Positions 1 to 10,035 of a DNA stretch of 64,000 bases are shown here, one piece after another. The stretch is from the NCBI RefSeq assembly GCF_037126465.1, contig NW_026999444.1:62001-126000 (forward strand), in the 5' to 3' direction. Under the pieces are notes generated by a model, which ran no database searches, was not told where the DNA came from, and was given only the letters and a program-made list of their open reading frames with translations. The translations under genes and the position numbers were made by a program. Numbering within the stretch: position 1 is the stretch's first letter; each line of letters opens with the position of its first letter. Source of the DNA: Ornithodoros turicata (taxonomy: Eukaryota > Arthropoda > Arachnida > Ixodida > Argasidae).

Positions 1-140
1 TAATTTAATCCATTTCTCATGCAATTTAATCCAAGTGAATATGTGCAGTCTACGCGACTTCTTTGTATTTTGAGACATTTCCCATGTGCACGGGTATTGC
101 ACATGCTTTTCATTAATAATGTGGGTTTCTGCACCATAAT

Positions 141-332
141 CGGATGGTGTGGACTATTCCGATGTCTACAAGTTTTACCCATTACTATCATATGGTGTAA
201 TGTTGCACCCTGAAGGGAAGAATCACGTGTTACGTGTGGATAGTGTGGACTATTCCGATGTCTACAGGTTTTACCCATTACTATCATATGGTGTAATGTT
301 GCACCCTAAAGGGAAGAATCACGTGTTACGTG
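141..332. repeat. 96-bp tandem duplication at the left edge of the satellite array
   Basis: Two near-identical copies (about 141-236 and 237-332) each contain unique sequence followed by about 30 bp of satellite monomer beginning CACCCT. The second copy runs straight into the first full monomer. The edge of the array was therefore itself duplicated together with flanking DNA, as unequal exchange or replication slippage at an array boundary would do. Confidence 0.8.
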
Positions 333-334
333 AC

Positions 335-430
335 CTTCTGACGCTATCCGCTCAAACGTTGCCTGCCTGCGTACTGCTGATGAGGCCCAAGAAGGCCTAA
401 ACAGCTGTCCAGTACTAGCATGGCGACGTT
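335..430 (+). ncRNA. Degenerate hammerhead, first monomer
   Basis: CTGATGA at 377-383 is intact, but the GAAA box reads TAAA, so the invariant G12 is changed. Self-cleavage is expected to be lost. Monomer 2 (core at 609) has GAAG in place of GAAA, weakening the pair next to the cleavage site. Confidence 0.7.
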
Positions 431-817
431 TGACTTACAAACATATGCTATTCCTGCAGCCAAAGAGCTCCAGCTATTTTTTCTCTAGTATACTTCTCGG
501 GCTTTGCACTGGGATTTCAGTGGTGACTTAGCTCACCCTGAAGGGAATAATCCCGTGTTACGTGACCTTCTGACGCCATCCGCTCAAACGTTGCCTGCCT
601 GCGTACTGCTGATGAGGCCCAGAAAGGCCGAAGCAGCTGTCCAGTACTGGCATGGCGACGTTTGACTTACAAACATATGCTATTCCTTCAGCCAAAGAGC
701 TCCAGCTATTTTTTTCTCTAGTATACTTCACAGGCTTTGCACTGGGATTTCAGTGGTGACTTAGCTCACCCTGAAGGGAAGAATCACGTGTTACGTGACC
801 TTCTGACGCAATCCGTT

Positions 818-897
818 CAAACGTTGCCTGCCTGCGTACTGCTGATGAGGCCCAAGAAGGCCGAAACAGCTGTCCAGTACTGGCATGGCGACGTTTG
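818..897 (+). ncRNA. Type-I hammerhead self-cleaving ribozyme (representative monomer 3)
   Basis: Read as RNA from the + strand. Outer stem I pairs 818-828 with 887-897 (11 bp, one G-U). An internal loop (829-835 against 881-886) follows, then a perfect 6-bp inner stem I, GUACUG (836-841) with CAGUAC (875-880). The core is CUGAUGA (842-848). Stem II is GGCC/GGCC around a 6-nt loop (849-862). Then come GAAA (863-866), C867, loop AGCU, and the cleavage triplet GUC ending at 874. Stem III is only A-U and C-G, and ACAGCUGU (866-873) is fully palindromic, so two monomers could share an 8-bp stem III. The invariant residues C3, G5, A6, G8, A9, G12, A13 and A14 are all present. Known hammerheads of newt, schistosome and cave-cricket satellites and of retrozymes share such short stems III. 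The same fold is seen in monomers 3-27. Confidence 0.9.
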
Positions 898-3800
898 ACT
901 TACAAACATATGCTATTCCTGCAGCCAAAGAGCTCCGGCTATTTTTTCTCTAGTATACTTCACTGGCTTTGCACTGGGATTTCAGTGGTGACTTAGCTCA
1001 CCCTGAAGGGAAGAATCACGTGTTACGTGACCTTCTGACGCCATCCGCTCAAACGTTGCCTGCCTGCGTACTGCTGATGAGGCCCAAGAAGGCCGAAACA
1101 GCTGTCCAGTACTGGCATGGCGACGTTTGACTTATAAACATATGCTATACGTGCAGCCAAATACCTCCGGCTATTTTTTCCGTAGTATACTTCACTGGCT
1201 TTGCACTGGGATTTTAGTGGTGACTTAGCTCACCCTGAAGGGAAGAATCATGTGTTACGTGACCTTCTGACGCTATCCGCTCAAACGTTGCCTGCCTGCG
1301 TACTGCTGATGAGGCCCAAGAAGGCCGAAACAGCTGTCCAGTACTAGCATGGCGACGTTTGACTTACAAACATATGCTATTCCTGCAGCCAAAGAGCTCC
1401 AGCTATTTTTTCTCTAGTATACTTCTCGGGCTTTGCACTGGGATTTCAGTGGTGACTTAGCTCACCCTGAAGGGAAGAATCCCGTGTTACGTGACCTTCT
1501 GACGCCATCCTCTCAAACGTTGCCTGCCTGCGTACTGCTGATGAGGCCCAGAAAGGCCGAAACAGCTGTCCAGTACTGGCATGGCGACGTTTGACTTACA
1601 AACATATGCTATTCCTGCAGCCAAAGAGCTCCAGCTATTTTTTTCTCTAGTATACTTCACTGGCTTTGCACTGGGATTTCAGTGGTGACTTAGCTCACCC
1701 TGAAGGGAAGAATCACGTGTTACGTGATCTTCTGACGCCATCCGTTCAAACGTTGCCTGCCTGCGTACTGCTGATGAGGCCCAAGAAGGCCGAAACAGCT
1801 GTCCAGTACTGGCATGGCGACGTTTGACTTACAAACATATGCTATTCCTGCAGCCAAAGAGCTCCGGCTATTTTTTCTCTAGTATACTTCTCGGGCTTTG
1901 CACTGGGATTTCAGTGGTGACTTAGCTCACCCTAAAGGGAAGAATCCCGTGTTACGTGACCTTCTGACGCCATCCGCTCAAACGTTGCCTGCCTGCGTAC
2001 TGCTGATGAGGCCCAGAAAGGCCGAAACAGCTGTCCAGTACTGGCATGGCGACGTTTGACTTACAAACATATGCTATTCCTGCAGCCAAAGAGCCCAGCT
2101 ATTTTTTTCTCTAGTATACTTCACTGGCTTTGCAGTGGGATTTCAGTGGTGACTTAGCTTACCCTGAAGGGAAGAATCCCGTGTTACGTGACCTTCTGAC
2201 GCCATCCGCTCAAACGTTGCCTGCCTGCGTACTGCTGATGAGGCCCAGAAAGGCCGAAACAGCTGTCCAGTACTGGCATGGCGACGTTTGACTTACAAAC
2301 ATATGCTATTCCTGCAGCCAAAGAGCTCCAGCTATTTTTTCTCTAGTATACTTCACTGGCTTTGCACTGGGATTTCAGTGGTGACTTAGCTCACCCTGAA
2401 GGGAAGAATCCCGTGTTACGTGACCTTCTGACGCCATCCGCTCAAACGTTGCCTGCCTGCGTACTGCTGATGAGGCCCAGAAAGGCCGAAACAGCTGTCC
2501 AGTACTGGCATGGCGACGTTTGACTTACAAACATATGCTATTCCTGCAGCCAAAGAGCTCCAGCTATTTTTTTCTCTAGTATACTTCACTGGCTTTGCAC
2601 TGGGATTTCAGTGGTGACTTAGCTCACCCTGAAGGGAAGAATCCCGTGTTACGTGACCTTCTGACGCCATCCGCTCAAACGTTGCCTGCCTGCGTACTGC
2701 TGATGAGGCCCAGAAAGGCCGAAACAGCTGTCCAGTACTGGCATGGCGACGTTTGACTTACAAACATATGCTATTCCTGCAGCCAAAGAGCTCCAGCTAT
2801 TTTTTTCTCTAGTATACTTCACTGGCTTTGCACTGGGATTTCAGTGGTGACTTAGCTCACCCTGAAGGGAAGAATCCCGTGTTACGTGACCTTCTGACGC
2901 CATCCTCTCAAACGTTGCCTGCCTGCGTACTGCTGATGAGGCCCAGAAAGGCCGAAACAGCTGTCCAGTACTGGCATGGCGACGTTTGACTTACAAACAT
3001 ATGCTATTCCTGCAGCCAAAGAGCTCCAGCTATTTTTTTCTCTAGTATACTTCACTGGCTTTGCACTGGGATTTCAGTGGTGACTTAGCTCACCCTGAAG
3101 GGAAGAATCACGTGTTACGTGATCTTCTGACGCCATCCGTTCAAACGTTGCCTGCCTGCGTACTGCTGATGAGGCCCAAGAAGGCCGAAACAGCTGTCCA
3201 GTACTGGCATGGCGACGTTTGACTTACAAACATATGCTATTCCTGCAGCCAAAGAGCTCCGGCTATTTTTTCTCTAGTATACCTCTCGGGCTTTGCACTG
3301 GGATTTCAGTGGTGACTTAGCTCACCCTAAAGGGAAGAATCCCGTGTTACGTGACCTTCTGACGCCATCCGCTCAAACGTTGCCTGCCTGCGTACTGCTG
3401 ATGAGGCCCAGAAAGGCCGAAACAGCTGTCCAGTACTGGCATGGCGACGTTTGACTTACAAACATATGCTATTCCTGCAGCCAAAGAGCCCAGCTATTTT
3501 TTTCTCTAGTATACTTCACTGGCTTTGCAGTGGGATTTCAGTGGTGACTTAGCTTACCCTGAAGGGAAGAATCCCGTGTTACGTGACCTTCTGACGCCAT
3601 CCGCTCAAACGTTGCCTGCCTGCGTACTGCTGATGAGGCCCAGAAAGGCCGAAACAGCTGTCCAGTACTGGCATGGCGACGTTTGACTTACAAACATATG
3701 CTATTCCTGCAGCCAAAGAGCTCCAGCTATTTTTTCTCTAGTATACTTCACTGGCTTTGCACTGGGATTTCAGTGGTGACTTAGCTCACCCTGAAGGGAA

Positions 3801-6609
3801 GAATCCCGTGTTACGTGACCTTCTGACGCCATCCGCTCAAACGTTGCCTGCCTGCGTACTGCTGATGAGGCCCAGAAAGGCCGAAACAGCTGTCCAGTAC
3901 TGGCATGGCGACGTTTGACTTACAAACATATGCTATTCCTGCAGCCAAAGAGCTCCAGCTATTTTTTTCTCTAGTATACTTCACTGGCTTTGCACTGGGA
4001 TTTCAGTGGTGACTTAGCTCACCCTGAAGGGAAGAATCCCGTGTTACCTGACCTTCTGACGCCATCCGCTCAAACGTTGCCTGCCTGCGTACTGCTGATG
4101 AGGCCCAGAAAGGCCGAAACAGCTGTCCAGTACTGGCATGGCGATGTTTGACTTACAAACATATGCTATTCCTGCAGCCAAAGAGCTCCAGCTATTTTTT
4201 CTCTAGTATACTTCACTGGCTTTGCACTGGGATTTCAGTGGTGACTTAGCTCACCCTGAAGGGAAGAATCACGTGTTACGTGACCTTCTGACGCCATCCG
4301 TTCAAACGTTGCCTGCCTGCGTACTGCTGACGAGGCCCAAGAAGGCCGAAACAGCTGTCCAGTACTGGCATGGCGACGTTTGACTTACAAACATATGCTA
4401 TTCCTGCAGCCAAAGAGCTCCGGCTATTTTTTCTCTAGTATACTTCACTGGCTTTGCACTGGGATTTCAGTGGTGACTTAGCTCACCCTGAAGGGAAGAA
4501 TCACGTGTTACGTGGCCTTCTGACGCCATCCGTTCAAACGTTGCCTGCCTGTGTACTGCTGATGAGGCCCAAGAAGGCCGAAACAGCTGTCCAGTACTGG
4601 CATGGCGACGTTTGACTTATAAACATATGCTATACGTGCAGCCAAAGACCTCCGGCTATTTTCTCCGTAGTATACTTCACTGGCTTTGCACTGGGATTTT
4701 AGTGGTGACTTAGCTCACCCTGAAGGGAAGAATCATGTGTTACGTGACCTTCTGACGCCATCCGCTCAAACGTTGCCTGCCTGCGTACTGCTGATGAGGC
4801 CCAAGGAGGCCGAAACAGCTGTCCAGTACTGGCATGGCGACGTTTGACTTACAAACATATGCTATACGTGCAGCCAAATACCTCCGGCTATTTTTTCCGT
4901 AGTATACTTCTCGGGCTTTGCACTGGGATTTCAGTGGTGACTTAGCTCACCCTAAAGGGAAGAATCCCGTGTTACGTGACCTTCTGACGCCATCCGCTCA
5001 AACGTTGCCTGCCTGCGTACTGCTGATGAGGCCCAGAAAGGCCGAAACAGCTGTCCAGTACTGGCATGGCGACGTTTGACTTACAAACATATGCTATTCC
5101 TGCAGCCAAAGAGCCCAGCTATTTTTTTCTCTAGTATACTTCACTGGCTTTGCAGTGGGATTTCAGTGGTGACTTAGCTCACCCTGAAGGGAAGAATCCC
5201 GTGTTACGTGACCTTCTGACGCCATCCGCTCAAACGTTGCCTGCCTGCGTACTGCTGATGAGGCCCAGAAAGGCCGAAACAGCTGTCCAGTACTGGCATG
5301 GCGACGTTTGACTTACAAACATATGCTATTCCTGCAGCCAAAGAGCTCCAGCTATTTTTTTCTCTAGTATACTTCACTGGCTTTGCACTGGGATTTCAGT
5401 GGTGACTTAGCTCACCCTGAAGGGAAGAATCCCGTGTTACGTGACCTTCTGACGCCATCCGCTCAAACGTTGCCTGCCTGCGTACTGCTGATGAGGCCCA
5501 GAAAGGCCGAAACAGCTGTCCAGTACTGGCATGGCGACGTTTGACTTACAAACATATGCTATTCCTGCAGCCAAAGAGCTCCAGCTATTTTTTTCTCTAG
5601 TATACTTCACTGGCTTTGCACTGGGATTTCAGTGGTGACTTAGCTCACCCTGAAGGGAAGAATCCCGTGTTACGTGACCTTCTGACGCCATCCGCTCAAA
5701 CGTTGCCTGCCTGCGTACTGCTGATGAGGCCCAGAAAGGCCGAAACAGCTGTCCAGTACTGGCATGGCGATGTTTGACTTACAAACATATGCTATTCCTG
5801 CAGCCAAAGAGCTCCAGCTATTTTTTTCTCTAGTATACTTCACTGGCTTTGCACTGGGATTTCAGTGGTGACTTAGCTCACCCTGAAGGGAAGAATCACG
5901 TGTTACGTGACCTTCTGACGCTATCCGTTCAAACGTTGCCTGCCTGCGTACTGCTGACGAGGCCCAAGAAGGCCGAAACAGCTGTCCAGTACTGGCATGG
6001 CGACGTTTGACTTACAAACATATGCTATTCCTGCAGCCAAAGAGCTCCGGCTATTTTTTCTCTAGTATACTTCACTGGCTTTGCACTGGGATTTCAGTGG
6101 TGACTTAGCTCACCCTGAAGGGAAGAATCACGTGTTACGTGACCTTCTGACGCCATCCGTTCAAACGTTGCCTGCCTGTGTACTGCTGATGAGGCCCAAG
6201 AAGGCCGAAACAGCTGTCCAGTACTGGCATGGCGACGTTTGACTTATAAACATATGCTATACGTGCAGCCAAAGACCTCCGGCTATTTTCTCCGTAGTAT
6301 ACTTCACTGGCTTTGCACTGGGATTTTAGTGGTGACTTAGCTCACCCTGAAGGGAAGAATCATGTGTTACATGACCTTCTGACGCCATCCGCTCAAACGT
6401 TGCCTGCCTGCGTACTGCTGATGAGGCCCAAGGAGGCCGAAACATCTGTCCAGTACTGGCATGGCGACGTTTGACTTACAAACATATGCTATACGTGCAG
6501 CCAAATACCTCCGGCTATTTTTTCCGTAGTATACTTCACTGACTTTGCACTGGGCTTTCCGTGGTGACTTATTGGCTCACCCTGACGAGAGGAATCACGT
6601 GTTACATGA

Positions 6610-6715
6610 CCTATTGACGCCATCCGCTCAAACGTTGCCTGCCTGCGTACTGCTGATAAGGCCCAAGAAGGACGAAACAACTGTCCAGCACTGGAATGGC
6701 GACGTTTGTCTTACA
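6610..6715 (+). ncRNA. Degenerate hammerhead, last monomer
   Basis: The core reads CTGATAA (6653-6659) instead of CTGATGA, replacing the catalytic G8. Stem II is broken (GGCC against GGAC) and the stem III loop is AACT. This monomer also differs elsewhere from the array consensus, as expected at an array edge. Confidence 0.7.
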
Positions 6716-6782
6716 CATATATATATATAAATATATATAGAACAAATAGGTTAATATATCAGACGGCTACGAAGTTGAATAA

Positions 6783-7076
6783 AAGTGAAATAATAAGACT
6801 TGGACTACAGATTACAGGAACGTTAACAAAAACTAATTTATTTAATGGGCAATTTAACACATAGATTAAAAAAAGAATGGTCGACGTTTCGACAGTGGCA
6901 CTGTCTTCGTCAGGACAAGTCAGGACTTTAGTGAGGACTTTTTTGTCCTGACGAAGACAGTGCCACTGTCGAAACGTCGATCATTCTTTTTTTTAATCTA
7001 TGTGTTAAATTGCCCATTAAATAAATTAGTTTTTGTTAACGTTCCTGTAATCTGTAGTCCAAGTCTTATTATTTCA

Positions 7077-7080
<4 letters not shown>
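6783..7080. repeat. Near-perfect 135-bp inverted repeat (Penelope-like terminal sequence)
   Basis: The left arm (6783-6916) and right arm (6945-7080) are almost exact reverse complements around a 28-bp spacer. The inner end of each arm contains a hairpin: CTGACGA, an A, a 6-bp GACAGT/ACTGTC stem, then GAAACGTC. The same hairpin-GAAACGTCG signature occurs in the Penelope 3' regions at 7505, 43190 (minus strand) and 45258. Penelope-like elements often insert with an inverted partial copy, which would explain the palindrome. Confidence 0.75.

Positions 7081-7114
<34 letters not shown>
7081..7114. repeat. (TA)n microsatellite
   Basis: An uninterrupted TA run follows the inverted repeat. Similar TA runs lie at about 6716-6738, 8016-8045, 42991-43000, 43040-43056, 45356-45415 and 49917-49950. 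Most of them sit at the edges of Penelope or MITE sequences. Confidence 0.85.
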
Positions 7115-7117
<3 letters not shown>

Positions 7118-7129
7118 TATTTATTTATT

Positions 7130-7640
7130 CCGGATGCAAGAGTGATAGGGATCGTAAAATGAAGGAATCATTTTTAATACATTAGTTCAATCCGGCACTA
7201 AACGAACACCCGGGATCGCTGTCCACAGTGAAAACCATGAAGAAATAATAACGCCTACAACACAATATGAAGCTACACACGTTTACGCGACGCAAACGAG
7301 TCCTTTCCACACAAATGCTTCTTAGGGAAAGCCGCCCGCCCCCGAATCCCCCACCCACGTACCAAACACACTCGGCAGGACCCCGCACACAGAATTTATT
7401 ACCTCCCTTCGGCAACCTCAACGCACTGCGATTTCTCTTCCCCCAAGCTGTCGAAGCACACGGAAGTGAGTGTTTTCTGTTTCACCAGCTCATTATACCT
7501 TTCTCTTGAAAAAGAACGGTCCACCGTTCGAAACGTCGTGCCTATGTAATTCCACAATGAATTAAATAAAGTCATCTCAAAGTATTCCTTTGGGGAAGTT
7601 TCCTTTGGTGGTGCTCTGTGCGAACTTATTTCTTCCATTT
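7130..7640 (+). mobile_element. Penelope-like element, 3' end (endonuclease C-terminus plus 3' UTR)
   Basis: The translation near 7165-7250 gives the end of the Penelope ORF, with NPALNEHPGSLST followed by a run of lysines and stops. A TAG inside this stretch shows it is dead. The same ending occurs on the minus strand at 43472-43560 and again at 45125. The 3' UTR continues to about 7640 and contains the hairpin followed by GAAACGTCG (7514-7538). Only the last part of the element is present. Confidence 0.75.
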
Positions 7641-7686
7641 ATTAATATGACGCAGTCTGAATCTTCAAGACACTCGAGAATGTGTA

Positions 7687-8012
7687 TACAGGGTGTCCCA
7701 GCACCCTGGTGAAAGAAAAAAAATGGTGTTCCTTCGGGAATTGCTTTCGGATGATCTATCGAACGAATTTTTGTTCCGAAAACGGCTTTGGTATGTGGTG
7801 ACCAAAGAGATCACATGTTATCATTGGAACAACTTCTTAGCTTTTGTAATTAAAACGTTAGTTATTGAAAGTTAATTAAGACATTGCCATAGGAGTCTGC
7901 TAATGCCCTCCTAGGGAGTGCCCTTCAGCATGTGCTACATTGCAATTGATTTCATCTCGGAAAAAGTGATGGATATATTTAAAAAAAAATATGGTCACAT
8001 TTAGCTGGCCAC

Positions 8013-8020
<8 letters not shown>
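7687..8020. mobile_element. Mariner-type MITE (about 334 bp)
   Basis: The left end TACAGGGTGTCCCAGC is preceded by TA. The right end, GCTGGCCACACCCTATA, is its imperfect reverse complement and runs into a TA repeat. No coding capacity was seen. A diverged partial copy in the opposite orientation is at about 45420-45560. The terminal repeat type and TA target fit Tc1/mariner non-autonomous elements. Confidence 0.65.
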
Positions 8021-8049
<29 letters not shown>

Positions 8050-8582
8050 ATCGGATCACGTCACGTGCGATGAAACGTGGGGCACCATTTCACTCTTGAG
8101 TCTAAACGCGCATCACAACAGTGGAAGCATCCGCGCTCGCCAGCTCCCAAGAAGTTCCGAAGCACCCCGTCCGCGTGTAAGGTCATGAACACGGTTTTCA
8201 GGGACAAGGCTGGCGTTGTTCATGTTGATTTTCCGTCCAATGGTAGCACTGTCAATAGTGCATATTGCTGCCAGGTTCCCAGGAATGTGTCTAAGGCGCT
8301 GAAGCCAAAGCGGTCGGGCCTGATCAACAAAGGAGGCCTCCTCCTACAGCACGATGAACGCCCCCATACCGCGCATCTCACGACACGCACCTTACAGGAA
8401 CTTGGCTGGGAGTTGCTTCCACATCCCCCTTATAGTCCAGACCTCGCCCCCAGCGATTTCCATCTCTTCTGGCCACTGAAGGCGTTCCTCGGGGTCGGCC
8501 ACTTCAGCTGCGACGACGAGGTCAAGAATGCGGTCCGATCATGGCTGCTACGTGCCGGTAAGGATTTCAACGCTGCTGGCAT
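8050..8582 (+). pseudogene. Mariner transposase remnant, central to C-terminal part (first piece)
   Basis: The DD34D transposase of a mariner cuts and pastes DNA in the nucleus. The sequence shows CDETW with the first catalytic Asp, then a one-base frameshift before HHFTLESKRAS. It continues through the region of the second Asp (HDERPHTA) and the third (YSPDLAPSDFHLF), and ends at FNAAGI. The N-terminal DNA-binding half is missing: a TA repeat abuts the remnant at 8045. At 8583 the frame is interrupted by a BEL/Pao long terminal repeat. The transposase resumes at 10045 with VKRRDKCISAAGDYIEK and a stop. The element is inactive. Confidence 0.9.
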
Positions 8583-8692
8583 TGTTGCAGAAATATTTAT
8601 TTTCGTAGTTTTTGAAGGAGCCGCGAGAAAGAGGAACAGAAAAGAAAACATGATGACTTTTTGTGGCGAACTAACATGTGTTTTGAAAGTCT
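8583..8692 (+). repeat. Truncated 5' LTR of a BEL/Pao element
   Basis: This segment begins TGTTGC and matches the first 110 bp of the complete LTR at 9754. It then joins pol sequence directly: the rest of the LTR, the primer-binding site, gag, protease and most of the reverse transcriptase are absent. The 5 bp before it (GGCAT) only partly match the 5 bp after the 3' LTR (GATAT). Confidence 0.8.
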
Positions 8693-9722
8693 TTTGTAAC
8701 GTCCTTAAACGATTTTGGGAATTGGACAGCATCAGCATAACAGATGCAGATCCTCCAAACGTAGAACACAACGCATCTATCCTGGAAGAATTTCAACGAC
8801 AGTTAACTATGAAAGATGGCCGATACGAGGTAACACTTCCTTGGAAAGCTTGGAAAGCCCTTAAGTCGACTGACCTCCTCAAGTTCTCCGGAGAACACCT
8901 CCTAGATACATCATTGGGGCCAAGTCGACTACGCGCGGTGTCTTGCAAACATCTGCAAAAATGTTTGACCCGCTTAGCGTTCTTTCTCCATACACGATAA
9001 TAGTAAATATTTTATTTCAACGACTATGGGAAAGACGCCTCGACTGGGATGCTTCGTTGCCAACGGATATATCTAAAGAATGGGACTCTTGGTGTGCTGA
9101 TCTAGAGAAGTTTCACAGTATTTCCCTGGAGCGGTGCTTCCTACCTGGTGAAGAAAGCGACTATTCCACGGAACTTCACATTTTTATCGATGCGAATCCG
9201 CAAGCCTATGGAGCCTGTGCTTTCGTGAGAGTGGTTCACGCGAAAGGTAACATTAAAGTGGGACTAGGACTAGCGAAAAGTCGTGTAACGCCCCTCAAAA
9301 AACTTACGCCTCCACAGCTGGAACTGATTGGCGCTGTGACAGGAGTGCGTATCGCCAGGCTAGTGTGCGACTTCTTACCAACGATAACGGATGTGGCCAC
9401 ATACTGGACAGACTCCAATATTGTACCCTGTTGGATAACGGGAAATGCCAGCAAATGGAAACGGAAATACTTATTGGAATGTAGATCCGCGCATACTTTC
9501 TCGCATGAAGGAAGACGCAAGCGGGACTGCACACACGACGAGCACATCGCACTCTTGCATGAAGACAAGGTCCCTCGTCATCTGTGGAAGTTGGTCAGAG
9601 TAGCCGAGTTGCATAAAAGCAGGGACGGGCGAGTTCGTTCCTGTACTATAAGGCTACCCTCCGGAAACGTAACCCGCCGACCAGTGCAGTTACTGTTCCC
9701 CTTAGAATATGCGGAGAAATGA
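8693..9722 (+). pseudogene. BEL/Pao pol fragment: RT C-terminus, RNase H, DUF5641 (integrase core deleted)
   Basis: In an intact element the polyprotein copies and integrates the retrotransposon. Here the reading starts at the region after the RT palm (LKRFWELDS, then DGRYEVTLPWKAW). After a frameshift near 8940 it continues in one open frame with FDPLSVLSPYT, the RNase H motif HIFIDANPQAYGACAFV, LTPPQLELIGAV and YWTDSNIV. Around 9480-9530 it jumps straight to the C-terminal DUF5641 block (VPRHLWKLVRVAELH, DGRVRSCTIRLPSG, RPVQLLFPLE). The integrase zinc finger and catalytic core are missing, so this is an internal deletion derivative. The second frame stays open for 259 codons. Confidence 0.9.
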
Positions 9723-9753
9723 CTTGTTTAATTTAGTCATCTCGGGGCGAGGA

Positions 9754-10035
9754 TGTTGCGGAAATTTTTCTTTTCGTAGTTTTTGAAGTAACCGCGAGAA
9801 AGAGGAAGAGAAGAAAAGACGATGACGTTTTGTGACGAACAAACATGTGTTTTGAGTGACATTCGAGAATGTTAGGCTTATAGTTGGATAGACGACATGT
9901 TGAATTAAAGGAGTGTGCTTGGACTTTATCATCCTTGCTTCTGCATATACGAAATACATCGGTGCTCGAGAGTCGACCCACGAGCAGCACAGTTCCTAAG
10001 TCCCACCTCGAGTGACTTTCTATCGATTCACAACA
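9754..10035 (+). repeat. 3' LTR of the BEL/Pao element (282 bp)
   Basis: The LTR starts TGTTGC directly after the pol end and finishes CAACA. Terminal TGTTG/CAACA inverted bases are typical of BEL/Pao LTRs. The first 110 bp are repeated at 8583. The LTR lies inside the mariner remnant. Confidence 0.8.

Larger units (their letters stand above)
302..6715 (+). repeat. Hammerhead-ribozyme satellite array, 28 monomers of about 232 bp
   Basis: Head-to-tail monomers of 232-233 bp. The conserved CTGA(T/C)GA heptamer starts at 377, 609, 842, 1074, 1306, 1538, 1771, 2003, 2235, 2467, 2700, 2933, 3166, 3398, 3630, 3862, 4095, 4327, 4559, 4791, 5023, 5255, 5488, 5721, 5954, 6186, 6418 and 6653, a mean spacing of 232.4. 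Rare variants recur at fixed distances: a one-base-shorter AAAGAGCCC site at about 2090, 3484 and 5108, a CTTACCC variant at 2158 and 3552, and GGCGATG at 4140 and 5766. These give a higher-order repeat of 6 monomers (1394 bp) and then one of 7 (about 1626 bp). No long ORF exists. Divergence is low inside the array and highest in the edge monomers, the usual pattern of homogenised satellite DNA. Confidence 0.95.

Noticed and set aside
302..6715. RNA polymerase III promoter in each satellite monomer (TTAGCTCACCCTG like box A, GGGAAGAATCCC like box B)
   Set aside because: The two boxes are only about 10 nt apart, far less than the 30-60 nt seen in tRNA-type promoters, and box B has three mismatches.
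302..6715. CRISPR array or protein-coding tandem repeat
   Set aside because: The unit is 232 bp with no variable spacers, and every frame contains stops in each monomer.
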